Part shown: piece after piece, positions 41,649 through 51,041 of the stretch
How positions within the stretch are numbered: position 1 is the first letter of the stretch
Layout: each line of letters begins with the position of its first letter
NCBI GenBank assembly: GCA_937919945.1
Contig: CALESY010000153.1
Location: forward strand, 39,252 to 103,251
Length of the DNA stretch: 64,000 nt
Reading direction: 5' to 3'
Source of the DNA: an uncultured Chitinophagaceae bacterium
Lineage (GTDB): Bacteria > Bacteroidota > Bacteroidia > Chitinophagales > Chitinophagaceae
Notes under the pieces: model-generated
What the model saw: only the letters and a program-made list of their open reading frames with translations
Databases searched by the model: none
Told to the model about the DNA's origin: nothing
Made by a program: the position numbers and the translations under genes

Positions 41649-43622
41649 CTACGCATCTATCCTAGCGTATTTGGCGTGTGTTTCAATAAACTCTCTGCGT
41701 GGTGCTACTTCATCACCCATCAGCATAGAGAATACACTATCTGCCTCAGCAGCGCTTTCTATTGTTACTTGTTTCAATATGCGCGTATCGGGGTTCATGG
41801 TTGTTTCCCATAATTGTTCCGCGTTCATCTCACCAAGACCCTTGTATCGTTGTATGTTTACACTATCTTCTTTACCATTTGCCATACGTTCTACAGCTGC
41901 TTTACGCATCTCTTCATTCCAGGCATATTCCTGTTCTTTACCTTTCTTCACTAAGTACAGCGGCGGCTGTGCCAAATATACATAACCCTGTTCTACCAGT
42001 GCCGTCATGTAGCGGAAGAAGAAAGTGAGTATCAGCGTTGCAATGTGAGAACCATCTACATCGGCATCGGTCATGATGATGATTTTGTGGTAGCGGAGCT
42101 TGGCCAGATTCAGTGCTTTCGGATCTTCCGGCGTACCAATGCTTACACCCAATGCGGTAAACATATTCTTAATCTCCTCATTCTCGTATATCTTATGCTC
42201 CTGGGCTTTTTCTACATTCAGTATCTTACCACGCAAAGGCAGTATCGCCTGAAAACTACGGTCGCGGCCTTGCTTTGCTGTACCACCTGCTGAGTCACCC
42301 TCTACCAGATACAATTCACAACGTTCAGGATCACGGTCGCTGCAGTCTGCCAGTTTACCGGGCATACCGCCACCTGTCAATACGCTTTTACGCTGTACTA
42401 ATTCGCGTGCTTTACGTGCGGCAGCACGTGCCTGTGCTGCTATGATAACTTTATCAATTATCAGCCTTGCTTCTTTAGGGTGTTCTTCCAGGTAGGCTTC
42501 CAACACGCGGCTTACGCATACGTCCACTACTCCCATTACTTCGTTGTTGCCCAGCTTGGTTTTAGTTTGTCCTTCAAATTGCGGTTCAGGTACTTTTACC
42601 GATATAATAGCACTCAACCCCTCACGGAAGTCATCACCCGTTATCTCTACTTTCGCTTTTTCAAACAGTTTGTTCTTATCTCCGTAAGACTTGAATACTC
42701 TTGTAATAGACCTACGGAAACCTGCAACGTGCGTACCACCTTCTATGGTGTTAATGTTGTTTACGTAAGAAAAAATATGTTCGTTGTACGATGTGTTGTA
42801 GCTCATCGCTACATCTACCGCTACATTAGTATCTGTATCAAGCCCTTCCATATAGATGGGAGCCGGTAATAACTGGTTTCTACCAGCTTTATTGTCGAGC
42901 ATGGCTACAAACTCTACAATGCCACCCTCGCTGTAAAACACTTCTACAATATGGTTACCTTCTTCGTCTTTTTCGCGCAAGTCGGTCAATACAATGCGGA
43001 TACCTTTGTTCAGGTAAGACAACTCTCGCAAACGACCTGCAAGTATCTCACGATTGTATATAAGGTCTTTGAAGATGGTGCCATCAGGCCAGAAGTGTTG
43101 TTTGGTTCCACGCTTATCTGTCGTACCTATTTCGCGAACAGGGTATTGCGGGATACCCATTTTGTATTCCTGTTCAAAAATTTTACCCTCACGGCAAACC
43201 GTTGTCTGCATCAGCGAGCTTAATGCGTTCACACAACTAACACCCACACCATGCAAACCGCCCGATACTTTATAAGAATCTTTATCGAACTTACCACCTG
43301 CGTGCAGTACAGTCATTACTACTTCCAGTGCGCTGCGCCCTTCTTTGGGATGAATACCTGTAGGTATACCGCGCCCATCGTCTTCTACGCTTATAGAATT
43401 GTCTTCGTGTATGTTTACGCTAATGTTTTTACAATGTCCCGCCAGTGCTTCGTCTATCGAGTTGTCAACCACCTCGTACACTAGATGGTGCAACCCTTTT
43501 ACACCTATATCACCAATATACATCGCGGGGCGTTTGCGAACCGCTTCCAATCCTTCCAATACCTGAATACTGCCCGCATCGTAGCTGGCTGGTTTCTGTA
43601 AAACTTCGTTTTCTGTACTCAT
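41649..43622 (-). CDS. gyrB: DNA gyrase subunit B
   Basis: ATPase subunit of DNA gyrase, 657 residues with the chosen start MSTENEVLQKPASYDAGSIQ. VLEGLEAVRKRPAMYIGDIG is the family start. VEDDGRGIPTGIHPKEGRSA and GGLHGVGVSCVNALS are ATP-site motifs. ELYLVEGDSAGGTAKQGRDR and MTDADVDGSHIATLIL form the TOPRIM domain. The open frame continues 86 codons upstream, but that part is unlike gyrase and lies in the promoter region. The length fits GyrB of this phylum. ParE is less likely because of the motif details. It introduces negative supercoils together with GyrA, which is not here. Confidence 0.95.
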   Translation of the reverse strand: MSTENEVLQKPASYDAGSIQVLEGLEAVRKRPAMYIGDIGVKGLHHLVYEVVDNSIDEALAGHCKNISVNIHEDNSISVEDDGRGIPTGIHPKEGRSALEVVMTVLHAGGKFDKDSYKVSGGLHGVGVSCVNALSSLMQTTVCREGKIFEQEYKMGIPQYPVREIGTTDKRGTKQHFWPDGTIFKDLIYNREILAGRLRELSYLNKGIRIVLTDLREKDEEGNHIVEVFYSEGGIVEFVAMLDNKAGRNQLLPAPIYMEGLDTDTNVAVDVAMSYNTSYNEHIFSYVNNINTIEGGTHVAGFRRSITRVFKSYGDKNKLFEKAKVEITGDDFREGLSAIISVKVPEPQFEGQTKTKLGNNEVMGVVDVCVSRVLEAYLEEHPKEARLIIDKVIIAAQARAAARKARELVQRKSVLTGGGMPGKLADCSDRDPERCELYLVEGDSAGGTAKQGRDRSFQAILPLRGKILNVEKAQEHKIYENEEIKNMFTALGVSIGTPEDPKALNLAKLRYHKIIIMTDADVDGSHIATLILTFFFRYMTALVEQGYVYLAQPPLYLVKKGKEQEYAWNEEMRKAAVERMANGKEDSVNIQRYKGLGEMNAEQLWETTMNPDTRILKQVTIESAAEADSVFSMLMGDEVAPRREFIETHAKYARIDA

Positions 43623-44156
43623 TTGTTGTTCTAACAAACCTGTTTTTGTGCTTGCGGCTGCGGTATTGCCAAGTGTTAAAATAATGGCGCAAAAAACCGT
43701 GCAACAGCCGTTTTTGGTTATCCTGCAAAAGTACTGAAAAAGGGTGGCAAATACAAAGAAAAACAAGGGTTTTAACAAGCCCTGAAATGCTTGTAAATAA
43801 AGGGTTTCGGGCGAAATGACACAAATATGTGGAAAGGGGGGCACGGGGTAACTTTGAGGTGATAGGAATACAGGTGGCATAAGCTTGGTTGCTTAGGGTA
43901 GTTTACCATAGCAAAAATACAAATTTAATTAAATTAATAAAAATTATTTTTTATGATGGTGACGATGTATTTCTACTCTACTATCTTCTTTTGTTTTCTA
44001 CTCTTTTCTTTTCTGCTAAAAAAAACTACAGCCTGGCTTAAGGGTGGCTTTTTATAACTAAAGCCAATAGTGTGTTGTTTGCAGCCTTTGCATCAAGGCT
44101 TGGATTAATAGTGAGCACATTATAATCTTTGTACATAAATCGCCTACCTTAGATGT
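43623..44156. other. Intergenic region between gyrB and the divergent gene
   Basis: This 534-base stretch has no convincing gene. It holds a probable gyrB promoter, an AT-rich segment (about 43917-43955), a pyrimidine-rich tract (about 43967-44018) with two copies of TTTCTACTCT 25 bases apart (43970-43979 and 43995-44004), and a short hairpin AGCCTT/AAGGCT (44083-44100). Confidence 0.6.
43726..43757 (-). promoter_or_regulatory. Probable gyrB promoter
   Basis: On the minus strand TTTG (43757-43754) and TACTTTTG (43733-43726) match the Bacteroidota -33 and -7 elements with 20 bases between. The leader to the gyrB ATG would be about 95 bases. Confidence 0.55.
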
Positions 44157-44942
44157 ATGCAAAAACTGTTTATTGTCATATTGCTATTCGTTGGTGCAGA
44201 TATGCAGGCACAAACAGTACGAGAGATTGCTACGCTTGCTACAAGGCCAAGAAATTTTGTATCGCTTGATGTTGATTATTACATACTACTTGCAGAGCAG
44301 AGCGAGCAGGAAGCGTTTGATAAAACGTTCCGTAAGCGGACACCTGCCGATGTGATGGCGAGGCAAAAAGAAAAACTTACAGAAAATAAGAAAGTCAGCT
44401 TTTTAAAATGCCAGCCCTGTGTGCTGCCATACGCACAGCTTGATACACAGGCCAATATACCATTCAAAAGAAACCTGCTTGGCTATTGGCGGGCTGTATG
44501 CATCCGCACCATTCGCTTGTCCGACTCTGTTTCTTATATCAACTCCCTGTTTTATCGCAATGCAACCATACAATTTGAGGACAGTTCCGATATGATTATC
44601 AGTCTTACCGAAGATGCTATCCGTGTGTATTATAAAGGTACTGATAAAGAAAAGTATCAGGTGATAACAGATAGTAAATACGAGCTGGAAGGTAAGCGTT
44701 TTATAATGGTGTATAAAAACCTGCGTAACGAGGCAGATGTATTTCAGGTGGGTATTGATAGCCTCGGCAGGCTGATAGTAAACAATAGCGCATCTTATCA
44801 GCGCCGAGAGTCCGGCCATAGCAATGCGTATGTTACCACTACCACCCAATTAGTGTTGGAAAAACTAAAAGTACCGCAACTGCATTATAAAGAAGAGAAG
44901 AAAGACAAGGTCATACCAAGCAGAAGGGTTTCTCCGAATTGA
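44157..44942 (+). CDS. Secreted protein of unknown function
   Basis: A 261-residue protein with a short signal peptide (MQKLFIVILLFVGADMQAQ). The mature part has no motif I recognise. It contains two cysteines close together (FLKCQPCVLPYAQ), a mixed alpha/beta appearance and a basic C-terminal end (KEEKKDKVIPSRRV). No T9SS sorting tail or lipobox is present, so it is probably periplasmic. Its stop codon abuts that of the convergent glycosyltransferase gene with no base between. Promoter elements are not clear. Confidence 0.7.
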   Translation: MQKLFIVILLFVGADMQAQTVREIATLATRPRNFVSLDVDYYILLAEQSEQEAFDKTFRKRTPADVMARQKEKLTENKKVSFLKCQPCVLPYAQLDTQANIPFKRNLLGYWRAVCIRTIRLSDSVSYINSLFYRNATIQFEDSSDMIISLTEDAIRVYYKGTDKEKYQVITDSKYELEGKRFIMVYKNLRNEADVFQVGIDSLGRLIVNNSASYQRRESGHSNAYVTTTTQLVLEKLKVPQLHYKEEKKDKVIPSRRVSPN

Positions 44943-46070
44943 TTACTTCCCCACACACTTCATCACACAATCCCAAAGCCTTTCGGCAGATTTATCCCAA
45001 CTGAATTTCTTTACCTGTTCTTTGGCGTTGGCTATCAGTTTGGTGCGGAGCGTTTCGTCTTTGTATAGTTGCTCCATCTTCAGGGCTATGTCTTCTACAT
45101 CGGTTGGGTCAACCAAAAGTCCCGCATCACCCGCTACTTCGGGCATACTCGATGTATTGCTGACGATGCCTGGCACACCACATTCCAACGCTTCCAATAT
45201 GGGTATGCCAAAGCCTTCAAACAAAGACGGATATACCAATGCATACGCACCGCCCATTACTTTGCTCAGTTCGTCCACATTCATATAGCCTACCCACTTC
45301 ACATCTTCTTTAAAAGGCATTTCTTCGCGCATGGCTATCAACTCGTCGTACTTCCATCCGTAGCGGCCTACTATCACCAGCTTCATATTGCTGCGCTGCT
45401 TTTTCTTAAAGCGTATAAACGCCTTCAGCAGGTTCACAATATTCTTACGCGGGTGCAATGCGCCTGCAAATACAAAGTATTCGCAACCATCAGCATATTT
45501 TTCTTTTACCGTTTCGCGCTCTTTCCATTCCAGCGGTTTGTACTCATCGTGCGCGCCGTTATATACTACGTCAATTTTATCGGCAGGTATATCATACTGC
45601 TCGCAAATATCCTGCTTGCTGTAAGATGATACTGTTGCAATACGTGCAGCTTTTTCGGCAAAGCGGGGTGAGTAATGCCGCCAGTATAGTTTGTGGCTGG
45701 TAACAAAATGTTCGGGGTAATGCTCAAATGCCAAATCGTGTATCACCAAACAAGTAGGTACTTTGGTGCGTAGCGACATATAACCATCTGGCGACAGGAA
45801 CACATCTGCTTTGTACTTCTTCAGCAAATGCGGCAACCTCCATTCAAACCATATATAAAACAGAATAGGATGCCTTGCCTGTGGCGATACTACAACGGGT
45901 GTAACATTGGGTGCAAATACAAAAGCCTCGTCGTAAGGACGGTCGAAGAAGAAGATGAATTCGTGTTCGGGGTGATTGCGCACCATCCGCTCCAGCGTTT
46001 GGTGTGTAAACCAGCCTATGCCTTCCAATTTCCCTTTTAATAACAGCCTTGTATTTACCGCAATGCGCAT
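44943..46070 (-). CDS. Glycosyltransferase family 4
   Basis: A 375-residue GT-B glycosyltransferase. MRIAVNTRLLLKGKLEGIGW is the typical start, YFVFAGALHPRKNIVNLLKA the donor-side Rossmann start, and YPSLFEGFGIPILEALECGV the E-x7-E motif near residue 285. SSMPEVAGDAGLLVDPTDVE follows. It should add a sugar to a lipid or glycan, substrate unknown. The ATG chosen gives MRIAVN, with a TTG four codons upstream as the alternative. It is divergent from a flippase gene 53 bases away, a small glycan locus of its own. Confidence 0.9.
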   Translation of the reverse strand: MRIAVNTRLLLKGKLEGIGWFTHQTLERMVRNHPEHEFIFFFDRPYDEAFVFAPNVTPVVVSPQARHPILFYIWFEWRLPHLLKKYKADVFLSPDGYMSLRTKVPTCLVIHDLAFEHYPEHFVTSHKLYWRHYSPRFAEKAARIATVSSYSKQDICEQYDIPADKIDVVYNGAHDEYKPLEWKERETVKEKYADGCEYFVFAGALHPRKNIVNLLKAFIRFKKKQRSNMKLVIVGRYGWKYDELIAMREEMPFKEDVKWVGYMNVDELSKVMGGAYALVYPSLFEGFGIPILEALECGVPGIVSNTSSMPEVAGDAGLLVDPTDVEDIALKMEQLYKDETLRTKLIANAKEQVKKFSWDKSAERLWDCVMKCVGK

Positions 46071-46123
46071 AGCTGGCGACAAAAATATAATTTTACCCCT
46101 AATAGCCCGTTTATTTTAACGCG

Positions 46124-47560
46124 ATGCGCCGATTTTTTGTAAAAAACCTCTTATTCATAATAGCCGTAAACCTGCTGGTAAAGCCTGTTTGGGTGTTTAT
46201 GATAGACCGTACGGTGCAAAACACTGTCGGGCATGAGCAATACGGCACATATCAGGCATTATTAAATATCTGTTTAGTGTTTCAGATATTGCTCGACTTC
46301 GGGCTTACGAATTATAATACCAACCTTATATCGCAAAACCGCCACAGGTTCAGGGAGCTTTTCCCTGCCATGCTCACCACAAGACTGCTGCTGATAGTGG
46401 TTTATACAGCCATCATCTTTATAGCGGGTCTGCTGCTTGGTTACCATATATGGGAGCTTGGTTTGTTGGCAGGCATATTAAGTATACAGGCGTTGAGTTC
46501 GTTGGTATTGTACTTGCGAAGCAATATATCGGCTATGCAGTATTTCAAAACAGATGGGGTACTATCTGTTACCGACCGATTACTGATGATTGGTATTTGC
46601 GGCTTTCTACTATACAACCCTGCAACAGCAGCATCATTTAAAATTGAGTGGTTTATCTGGACGCAGATACTTTGTTACGGACTGACAGTGCTGGCTGCTA
46701 TATTCATCATCTACAGGAAAACGAAGATTGCTCCGAGCCTGTCTTTCAAAACACAAGAAGTATATGCAATCATCAAAAAGAGTTTTCCGTATGCTATACT
46801 GATACTGCTGATGAGCATACATATGCGCAGCGATATGATACTGGTAGAACGCCTTGCCGGTAAAGACCAGGCAGGTATCTATGCTACTGCCATGCGCCTG
46901 CTGGATGTTAGCAATATGTTCGGTATCATGTTCGCTGGGGTATTACTGCCTTTGTTTGGTAAGATGATAGCGGAAAAACAAAGCGTACAGCCCATCATCA
47001 AGCTGAGTGTGAATATGTTGTTGCCGTTTGCCATTGTATTATGTGCTGTATCTTTTTTCTGGGGCAAAGAGATAATGACATTGTTGTACAATAATGCAGG
47101 GACTTATGATGGTGAAGTATTTGCATGGGTGATGGCGGCTTTCCCAGCTTATTGCATCATGTACACCTACTCTACCTTGCTTACAGCTAATGGTAGCATA
47201 GGGCTGCTGAATAAAATATCGCTGGCAGGGGTAGGCATCAGCCTGTTGCTTAACTTCTACCTTGTGCCTATGCAAGGTGCTTTAGGTGCTGCCATTACAG
47301 CATTTATCACACAAACATTCCTTGCCATCTGCTACATCAGTTTCTGTAAAAAAGAAGCACAGCTACCGAAGAACACCCAATGGATAAGCGCACATCTATC
47401 ATTCATCGTGCTGATAGCCGCTATAGCATACACGATTAAAGGCACACCACTGCATTGGGTATTGCAAATAAGCATCACCGCCGTAGCAGGGGTGGCGGGC
47501 ATTGTAGCTTTCCGCTTTATATCTGTAAAGAGCATACAGTTGCTAATGCAGAAAAAATAA
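46124..47560 (+). CDS. Oligosaccharide flippase / polysaccharide biosynthesis membrane protein
   Basis: A 478-residue membrane protein with about 12-14 hydrophobic segments and the polysaccharide biosynthesis flippase pattern: FVKNLLFIIAVNLLVKPVWV, SMHMRSDMILVERLAGKDQ-type and GIMFAGVLLPLFGKMIAEK regions. It should export a lipid-linked saccharide. Together with the divergent GT4 gene it forms a second glycan locus separate from the five-gene cluster at 11.6-16.6 kb. A hairpin follows the stop codon. Confidence 0.87.
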   Translation: MRRFFVKNLLFIIAVNLLVKPVWVFMIDRTVQNTVGHEQYGTYQALLNICLVFQILLDFGLTNYNTNLISQNRHRFRELFPAMLTTRLLLIVVYTAIIFIAGLLLGYHIWELGLLAGILSIQALSSLVLYLRSNISAMQYFKTDGVLSVTDRLLMIGICGFLLYNPATAASFKIEWFIWTQILCYGLTVLAAIFIIYRKTKIAPSLSFKTQEVYAIIKKSFPYAILILLMSIHMRSDMILVERLAGKDQAGIYATAMRLLDVSNMFGIMFAGVLLPLFGKMIAEKQSVQPIIKLSVNMLLPFAIVLCAVSFFWGKEIMTLLYNNAGTYDGEVFAWVMAAFPAYCIMYTYSTLLTANGSIGLLNKISLAGVGISLLLNFYLVPMQGALGAAITAFITQTFLAICYISFCKKEAQLPKNTQWISAHLSFIVLIAAIAYTIKGTPLHWVLQISITAVAGVAGIVAFRFISVKSIQLLMQKK

Positions 47561-47586
47561 GGAGTTCCCTTACAGGGAAACTCCTT
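47559..47586. terminator. Bidirectional hairpin between flippase and aldo/keto reductase genes
   Basis: AAGGAGTTCCCT and AGGGAAACTCCTT pair with one bulged base. A T-run follows on the minus strand only (TATTTTTT), so it works best for the reductase gene and may serve both. Confidence 0.65.
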
Positions 47587-47609
47587 AATAAATCTCAGAC
47601 TAATATTAA

Positions 47610-48599
47610 TTAATACATAGGCATCTCAGGCTTTGTACCCATTATCTCGTCAATTTTTGTCATTACTTCTTCCGTTAGTTTGGGCAGCACGTCTATTGCT
47701 TTCAGGTTTTCCAATAGCTGTGCTTCTTTGGTAGCACCCAGTATGGCAGTTGTAACGTTGTTGTTTTTTATACACCATGCTATAGAGAGTGTTGCCGGTG
47801 TAGTACCCAATTCGTTTGCCAGCTTGCCAAGGTTGCGCACGCGGTTTATCTTTTCATCGCTCAGTGTACGGTCTTTCAGCCATTCAAAACCTTCTAGTGC
47901 CAAACGGCTGCCATCGGGTACGCCATCGTTGTATTTACCCGTCAACAATCCTGAGGCAAGAGGGCTCCAGATGGTAGTGCCCATACCTACGTTTTTGAAG
48001 ATGGTGTAGTAATCTACTTCTATCTTTTGCCTTTTAAAGAGGTTGTATTCCGTCTGCTCTACTTGCGGTGGTATCAGTCGTAGTTCTCGGGCTATCATGT
48101 GCGCTTCCATTATTTCTGCGGCACTCCATTCGCTCGTTCCCCAATACAATATTTTGCCCTGCTCTATAAGCGTATTCATGGTACGCACTACTTCTTCTAT
48201 CGGTGTTTTTTTATCGGGGCGGTGGCAGAAGTACAAATCAAGATAATCTACTTGAAGCCTGCCCAATGCCTCGTGACAGGCTTCCGTTAAGTGCTTGCGG
48301 CTGAGGCCTGTTTGATTGGGCTTATTCGCCTCGCCCCTCCAACCAAAAAATGCTTTGCTAGATACAGTGTAAGATGTCCTGTCCCAGTTTTTAGATTTCA
48401 GCACACGTCCCATCATTTTTTCAGATTCTCCTCGCGAGTATATCTCTGCGTTGTCAAAGAAGTTGATGCCGCTGTCGTAGGCAATACCCATCAGCTTGTC
48501 GCTGATGCTGTCATCTATTTGTTTGGCAAACGTAACCCATGAGCCGTACGATAGTACGCTCAACTGCAAGCCCGTTTTACCCATTATTCTGTATTCCAT
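47610..48599 (-). CDS. Aldo/keto reductase (Kv-beta-like subfamily)
   Basis: A 329-residue NADPH-dependent oxidoreductase with a TIM barrel. The catalytic tetrad is Asp49 and Tyr54 (FFDNAEIYSRGESE), Lys82 (VSSKAFF) and His126 (YFCHRPD). TIWSPLASGLLTGKYNDGVP and AILGATKEAQLLENL are the cofactor-binding parts, similar to the voltage-gated potassium channel beta/YghZ subgroup. These enzymes reduce aldehydes and may detoxify methylglyoxal or lipid aldehydes. The physiological substrate is unknown. No signal peptide and no operon partner. Confidence 0.9.
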   Translation of the reverse strand: MEYRIMGKTGLQLSVLSYGSWVTFAKQIDDSISDKLMGIAYDSGINFFDNAEIYSRGESEKMMGRVLKSKNWDRTSYTVSSKAFFGWRGEANKPNQTGLSRKHLTEACHEALGRLQVDYLDLYFCHRPDKKTPIEEVVRTMNTLIEQGKILYWGTSEWSAAEIMEAHMIARELRLIPPQVEQTEYNLFKRQKIEVDYYTIFKNVGMGTTIWSPLASGLLTGKYNDGVPDGSRLALEGFEWLKDRTLSDEKINRVRNLGKLANELGTTPATLSIAWCIKNNNVTTAILGATKEAQLLENLKAIDVLPKLTEEVMTKIDEIMGTKPEMPMY

Positions 48600-48673
48600 A
48601 TTTATTCAGTATTAAGTAGTAACAAATTTGAGTGATTTGTAATTAAGAAAACATAGACAATTCCTATGAATGA

Positions 48674-48698
48674 ATAAGGCACTCTTTGAGTGCCTTAT
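48674..48698 (-). terminator. Hairpin after the DUF1015 gene
   Basis: ATAAGGCACTC and GAGTGCCTTAT pair around TTT. There is no clear T-run afterwards, so it may be a weak terminator or an mRNA 3' stabiliser. Confidence 0.6.
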
Positions 48699-48704
48699 AA
48701 AAAC

Positions 48705-49946
48705 TTATATGAGATGAACTACTAAACCATCACGTAGTTTAGGTTCAAACCATGTGCTTTTGGGTGGCATAACATTACCGCTATCTGCAATATCGAATAA
48801 CTGTTTAAGGCTTACGGGATAACAAGAAAATGCAGCTGCCATATCGCCGCTGTTCACACGCTTTTCGAGTTCGCCTAATCCACGTATACCGCCAACAAAG
48901 TCAACACGCTTATCTGTACGTGGGTCGTTGATGTTTAACAGCTTCGATAGTACATTGTTTTGCAAAATGCTAACATCCAATATACCTATCGGGTCGTTAC
49001 TAAATGCGCCTGCTTTCACCGTCAGCTTATACCACTTACCGTCTATGTACATACCAAACTCATGTGGCTTTGCAGGACGATATGCAGTTGTCATTGGTTC
49101 AGATACTTCAAAGTCGTTGTGCAGTGCTTTTATAAAATCTGCAGTACTCATACCATGCAGATCTTTCACCACACGATTGTAGTCCAGTATTTTCAACTGG
49201 CTTTCGGGGAAGATACAAGTGATGAAATAATTGAATGACTCATCGCCTGAAATAGACAGTCCGTTCTCAGCCATTTCCTGCGCTACCTTGGCAGCAGATG
49301 CCGCTCTGTGGTGGCCGTCAGCAATGTATGTTGCAGGTACTTGCTCGTCAAAAACACGGGTGATGCTGGCCACTTTCGGATATTCATTTACTACCCAAAA
49401 TATATGTTTTATGCCGTCTTCTGCAATAAACTGGTATGTAGGTTTGTGCGCTGATTTCCAGTCTTCAATCATAGTATTCACGTCTGCATTATCGTTATAT
49501 GCCAGAAACACAATACCTGTTTGCGCGCGTGTTGTTTTAATGTGATTAATGCGGTCGAGTTCTTTTTCAGGACGAGTAAACTCGTGTTTTTTCACAATAC
49601 CTTTGTTATAATCATCTATTGATGAGCCACATATCAAACCGGTTTGAGAGCGTCCGTCCATTACCAGTTCGTATATATAATAGCATGGTTCATCATCCTG
49701 AAACATTACTCCGTCTGCAACCAATTGGTCGAGGTTTTCTTTTGCTTTGTCATACACCTGTTGTGTATGTACATCTATACCAGATGGCAAGTCTATTTCT
49801 GAACGTGTAACATGGTAAAAGTGATACGGATTATCCTTATATGCCCGTGCTTCTTCTACATTCACCACATCGTATGGCAATGTAGCTACTTTGTCTGCTA
49901 ATTCAGGTTTCGGCCTTAATCCTTTGAATGGTGTAATCTTTGCCAT
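48705..49946 (-). CDS. DUF1015 family protein
   Basis: A 413-residue cytoplasmic protein of the DUF1015 family. ITPFKGLRPKPELADKVATL is the typical start, YDVVNVEEARAYKDNPYHFY the next block, and YIADGHHRAASAAKVAQEMA a conserved motif near residues 208-227. The family often neighbours serC and serA in Bacteroidota. Its function is uncertain, with a link to serine metabolism inferred from context. Here it follows serC by six bases, but serA is not adjacent. Confidence 0.88.
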   Translation of the reverse strand: MAKITPFKGLRPKPELADKVATLPYDVVNVEEARAYKDNPYHFYHVTRSEIDLPSGIDVHTQQVYDKAKENLDQLVADGVMFQDDEPCYYIYELVMDGRSQTGLICGSSIDDYNKGIVKKHEFTRPEKELDRINHIKTTRAQTGIVFLAYNDNADVNTMIEDWKSAHKPTYQFIAEDGIKHIFWVVNEYPKVASITRVFDEQVPATYIADGHHRAASAAKVAQEMAENGLSISGDESFNYFITCIFPESQLKILDYNRVVKDLHGMSTADFIKALHNDFEVSEPMTTAYRPAKPHEFGMYIDGKWYKLTVKAGAFSNDPIGILDVSILQNNVLSKLLNINDPRTDKRVDFVGGIRGLGELEKRVNSGDMAAAFSCYPVSLKQLFDIADSGNVMPPKSTWFEPKLRDGLVVHLI

Positions 49947-49952
49947 TGCTTA

Positions 49953-51041
49953 TTATTTGTTATTAAGATTTTCAAATTGCTGCATCAGTGTCACCAGTTG
50001 CTGCACATCTGCTAAAGATATAGCATTATATAAAGATGCACGAAATGCTCCTACTGAACGATGCCCTTCTATGCCCGTCACGTTATTCGCTTCGCAAAAA
50101 CTTATAAATGATTTTTCATTTTCGTGTTGTTTGGCGGTAAAGCATACATTCGTCTTGCTGCGGTCTGCAACATTTTGTACTATACAGTCAAACAAAGTAT
50201 TGCGCTCTATTTCATTATATAGTAACGTGGCTTTTTCATTATTCTCATTTTCTATTGTTGTGATGCCTTTTTCTTTTGTCCAGCGCAGCATCAGCAATGC
50301 GGTATATATCGCAAATACAGGTGGCGTATTCAATACAGAGCCTGCCTTTGCATGGGCAGCATAGCTTAGCATAGGTGGTAGTGTTCGCTTGCTGTGTTGC
50401 AGCATGGCTTTTTTTATCGCTACCATCGTAACGCCTGCAGCACCTATATTTTTTTGTGCTACAGCATAGAAAGCATCGCAGTTGGTATAATCCATCTGCC
50501 TACTGAAAATATCACTGCTCATGTCTGCTATCAAAGGCACATCTACTTTGGGTACATCGTGGCATTGTGTACCGTATATAGTATTGTTGGTAGTGATATG
50601 CAAGTATGCTATATCTTTGAGTATAGCAATAGGCCATTCAGGCAAGTGTGTGTAGTTATCTTCTTTTGATGATGCCAGTACTGCTACATTTCCATAATGC
50701 TTTGCATAACTGATAGCGTCTGCAGCCCAGTAACCACTATCTATATAACCGGCTGTTTCTTTATCGCCCAGAAAATTCATAGGCATCATAGCAAATTGCA
50801 ACCTGCCGCCACCATGCATCCACAACACCTCATACTCATCATTCAGTCCGCATAGTTCTTTTACCAGTTCTTTGGCTTCTTCCAGTATATCTGCAAATAA
50901 TTTACCACGATGCGGTATTCCAAGTATAGATAATCCTGTGTTGTTGTAATTAATAACTGCCGCCGATGCCGCTTGCAATACAGGCAATGGCAATGCAGCA
51001 GGCCCTGAATTGAAATTAATTTTATGCGGTTGGTTAGTCAT
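49953..51041 (-). CDS. serC: Phosphoserine aminotransferase
   Basis: A 362-residue pyridoxal-phosphate enzyme that converts 3-phosphohydroxypyruvate to phosphoserine, and may also act in pyridoxal phosphate synthesis. INFNSGPAALPLPVLQAA is the signature start, and the PLP lysine is Lys197 in VAQKNIGAAG. LSILGIPHRGKLF replaces the usual SI-E-SHR motif, an oddity that may change the active-site edge. I chose the ATG starting MTNQPHK. Thirteen further in-frame codons upstream begin with a GTG. The start overlaps the stop of the DUF502 gene by eight bases, so the two are coupled. Confidence 0.93.
   Translation of the reverse strand: MTNQPHKINFNSGPAALPLPVLQAASAAVINYNNTGLSILGIPHRGKLFADILEEAKELVKELCGLNDEYEVLWMHGGGRLQFAMMPMNFLGDKETAGYIDSGYWAADAISYAKHYGNVAVLASSKEDNYTHLPEWPIAILKDIAYLHITTNNTIYGTQCHDVPKVDVPLIADMSSDIFSRQMDYTNCDAFYAVAQKNIGAAGVTMVAIKKAMLQHSKRTLPPMLSYAAHAKAGSVLNTPPVFAIYTALLMLRWTKEKGITTIENENNEKATLLYNEIERNTLFDCIVQNVADRSKTNVCFTAKQHENEKSFISFCEANNVTGIEGHRSVGAFRASLYNAISLADVQQLVTLMQQFENLNNK

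Noticed and set aside
43623..43880. Upstream extension of the gyrB frame by 86 codons
   Set aside because: The extra residues are unlike any GyrB N-terminus, and the family signature starts right after the chosen ATG. A promoter also lies inside the stretch.
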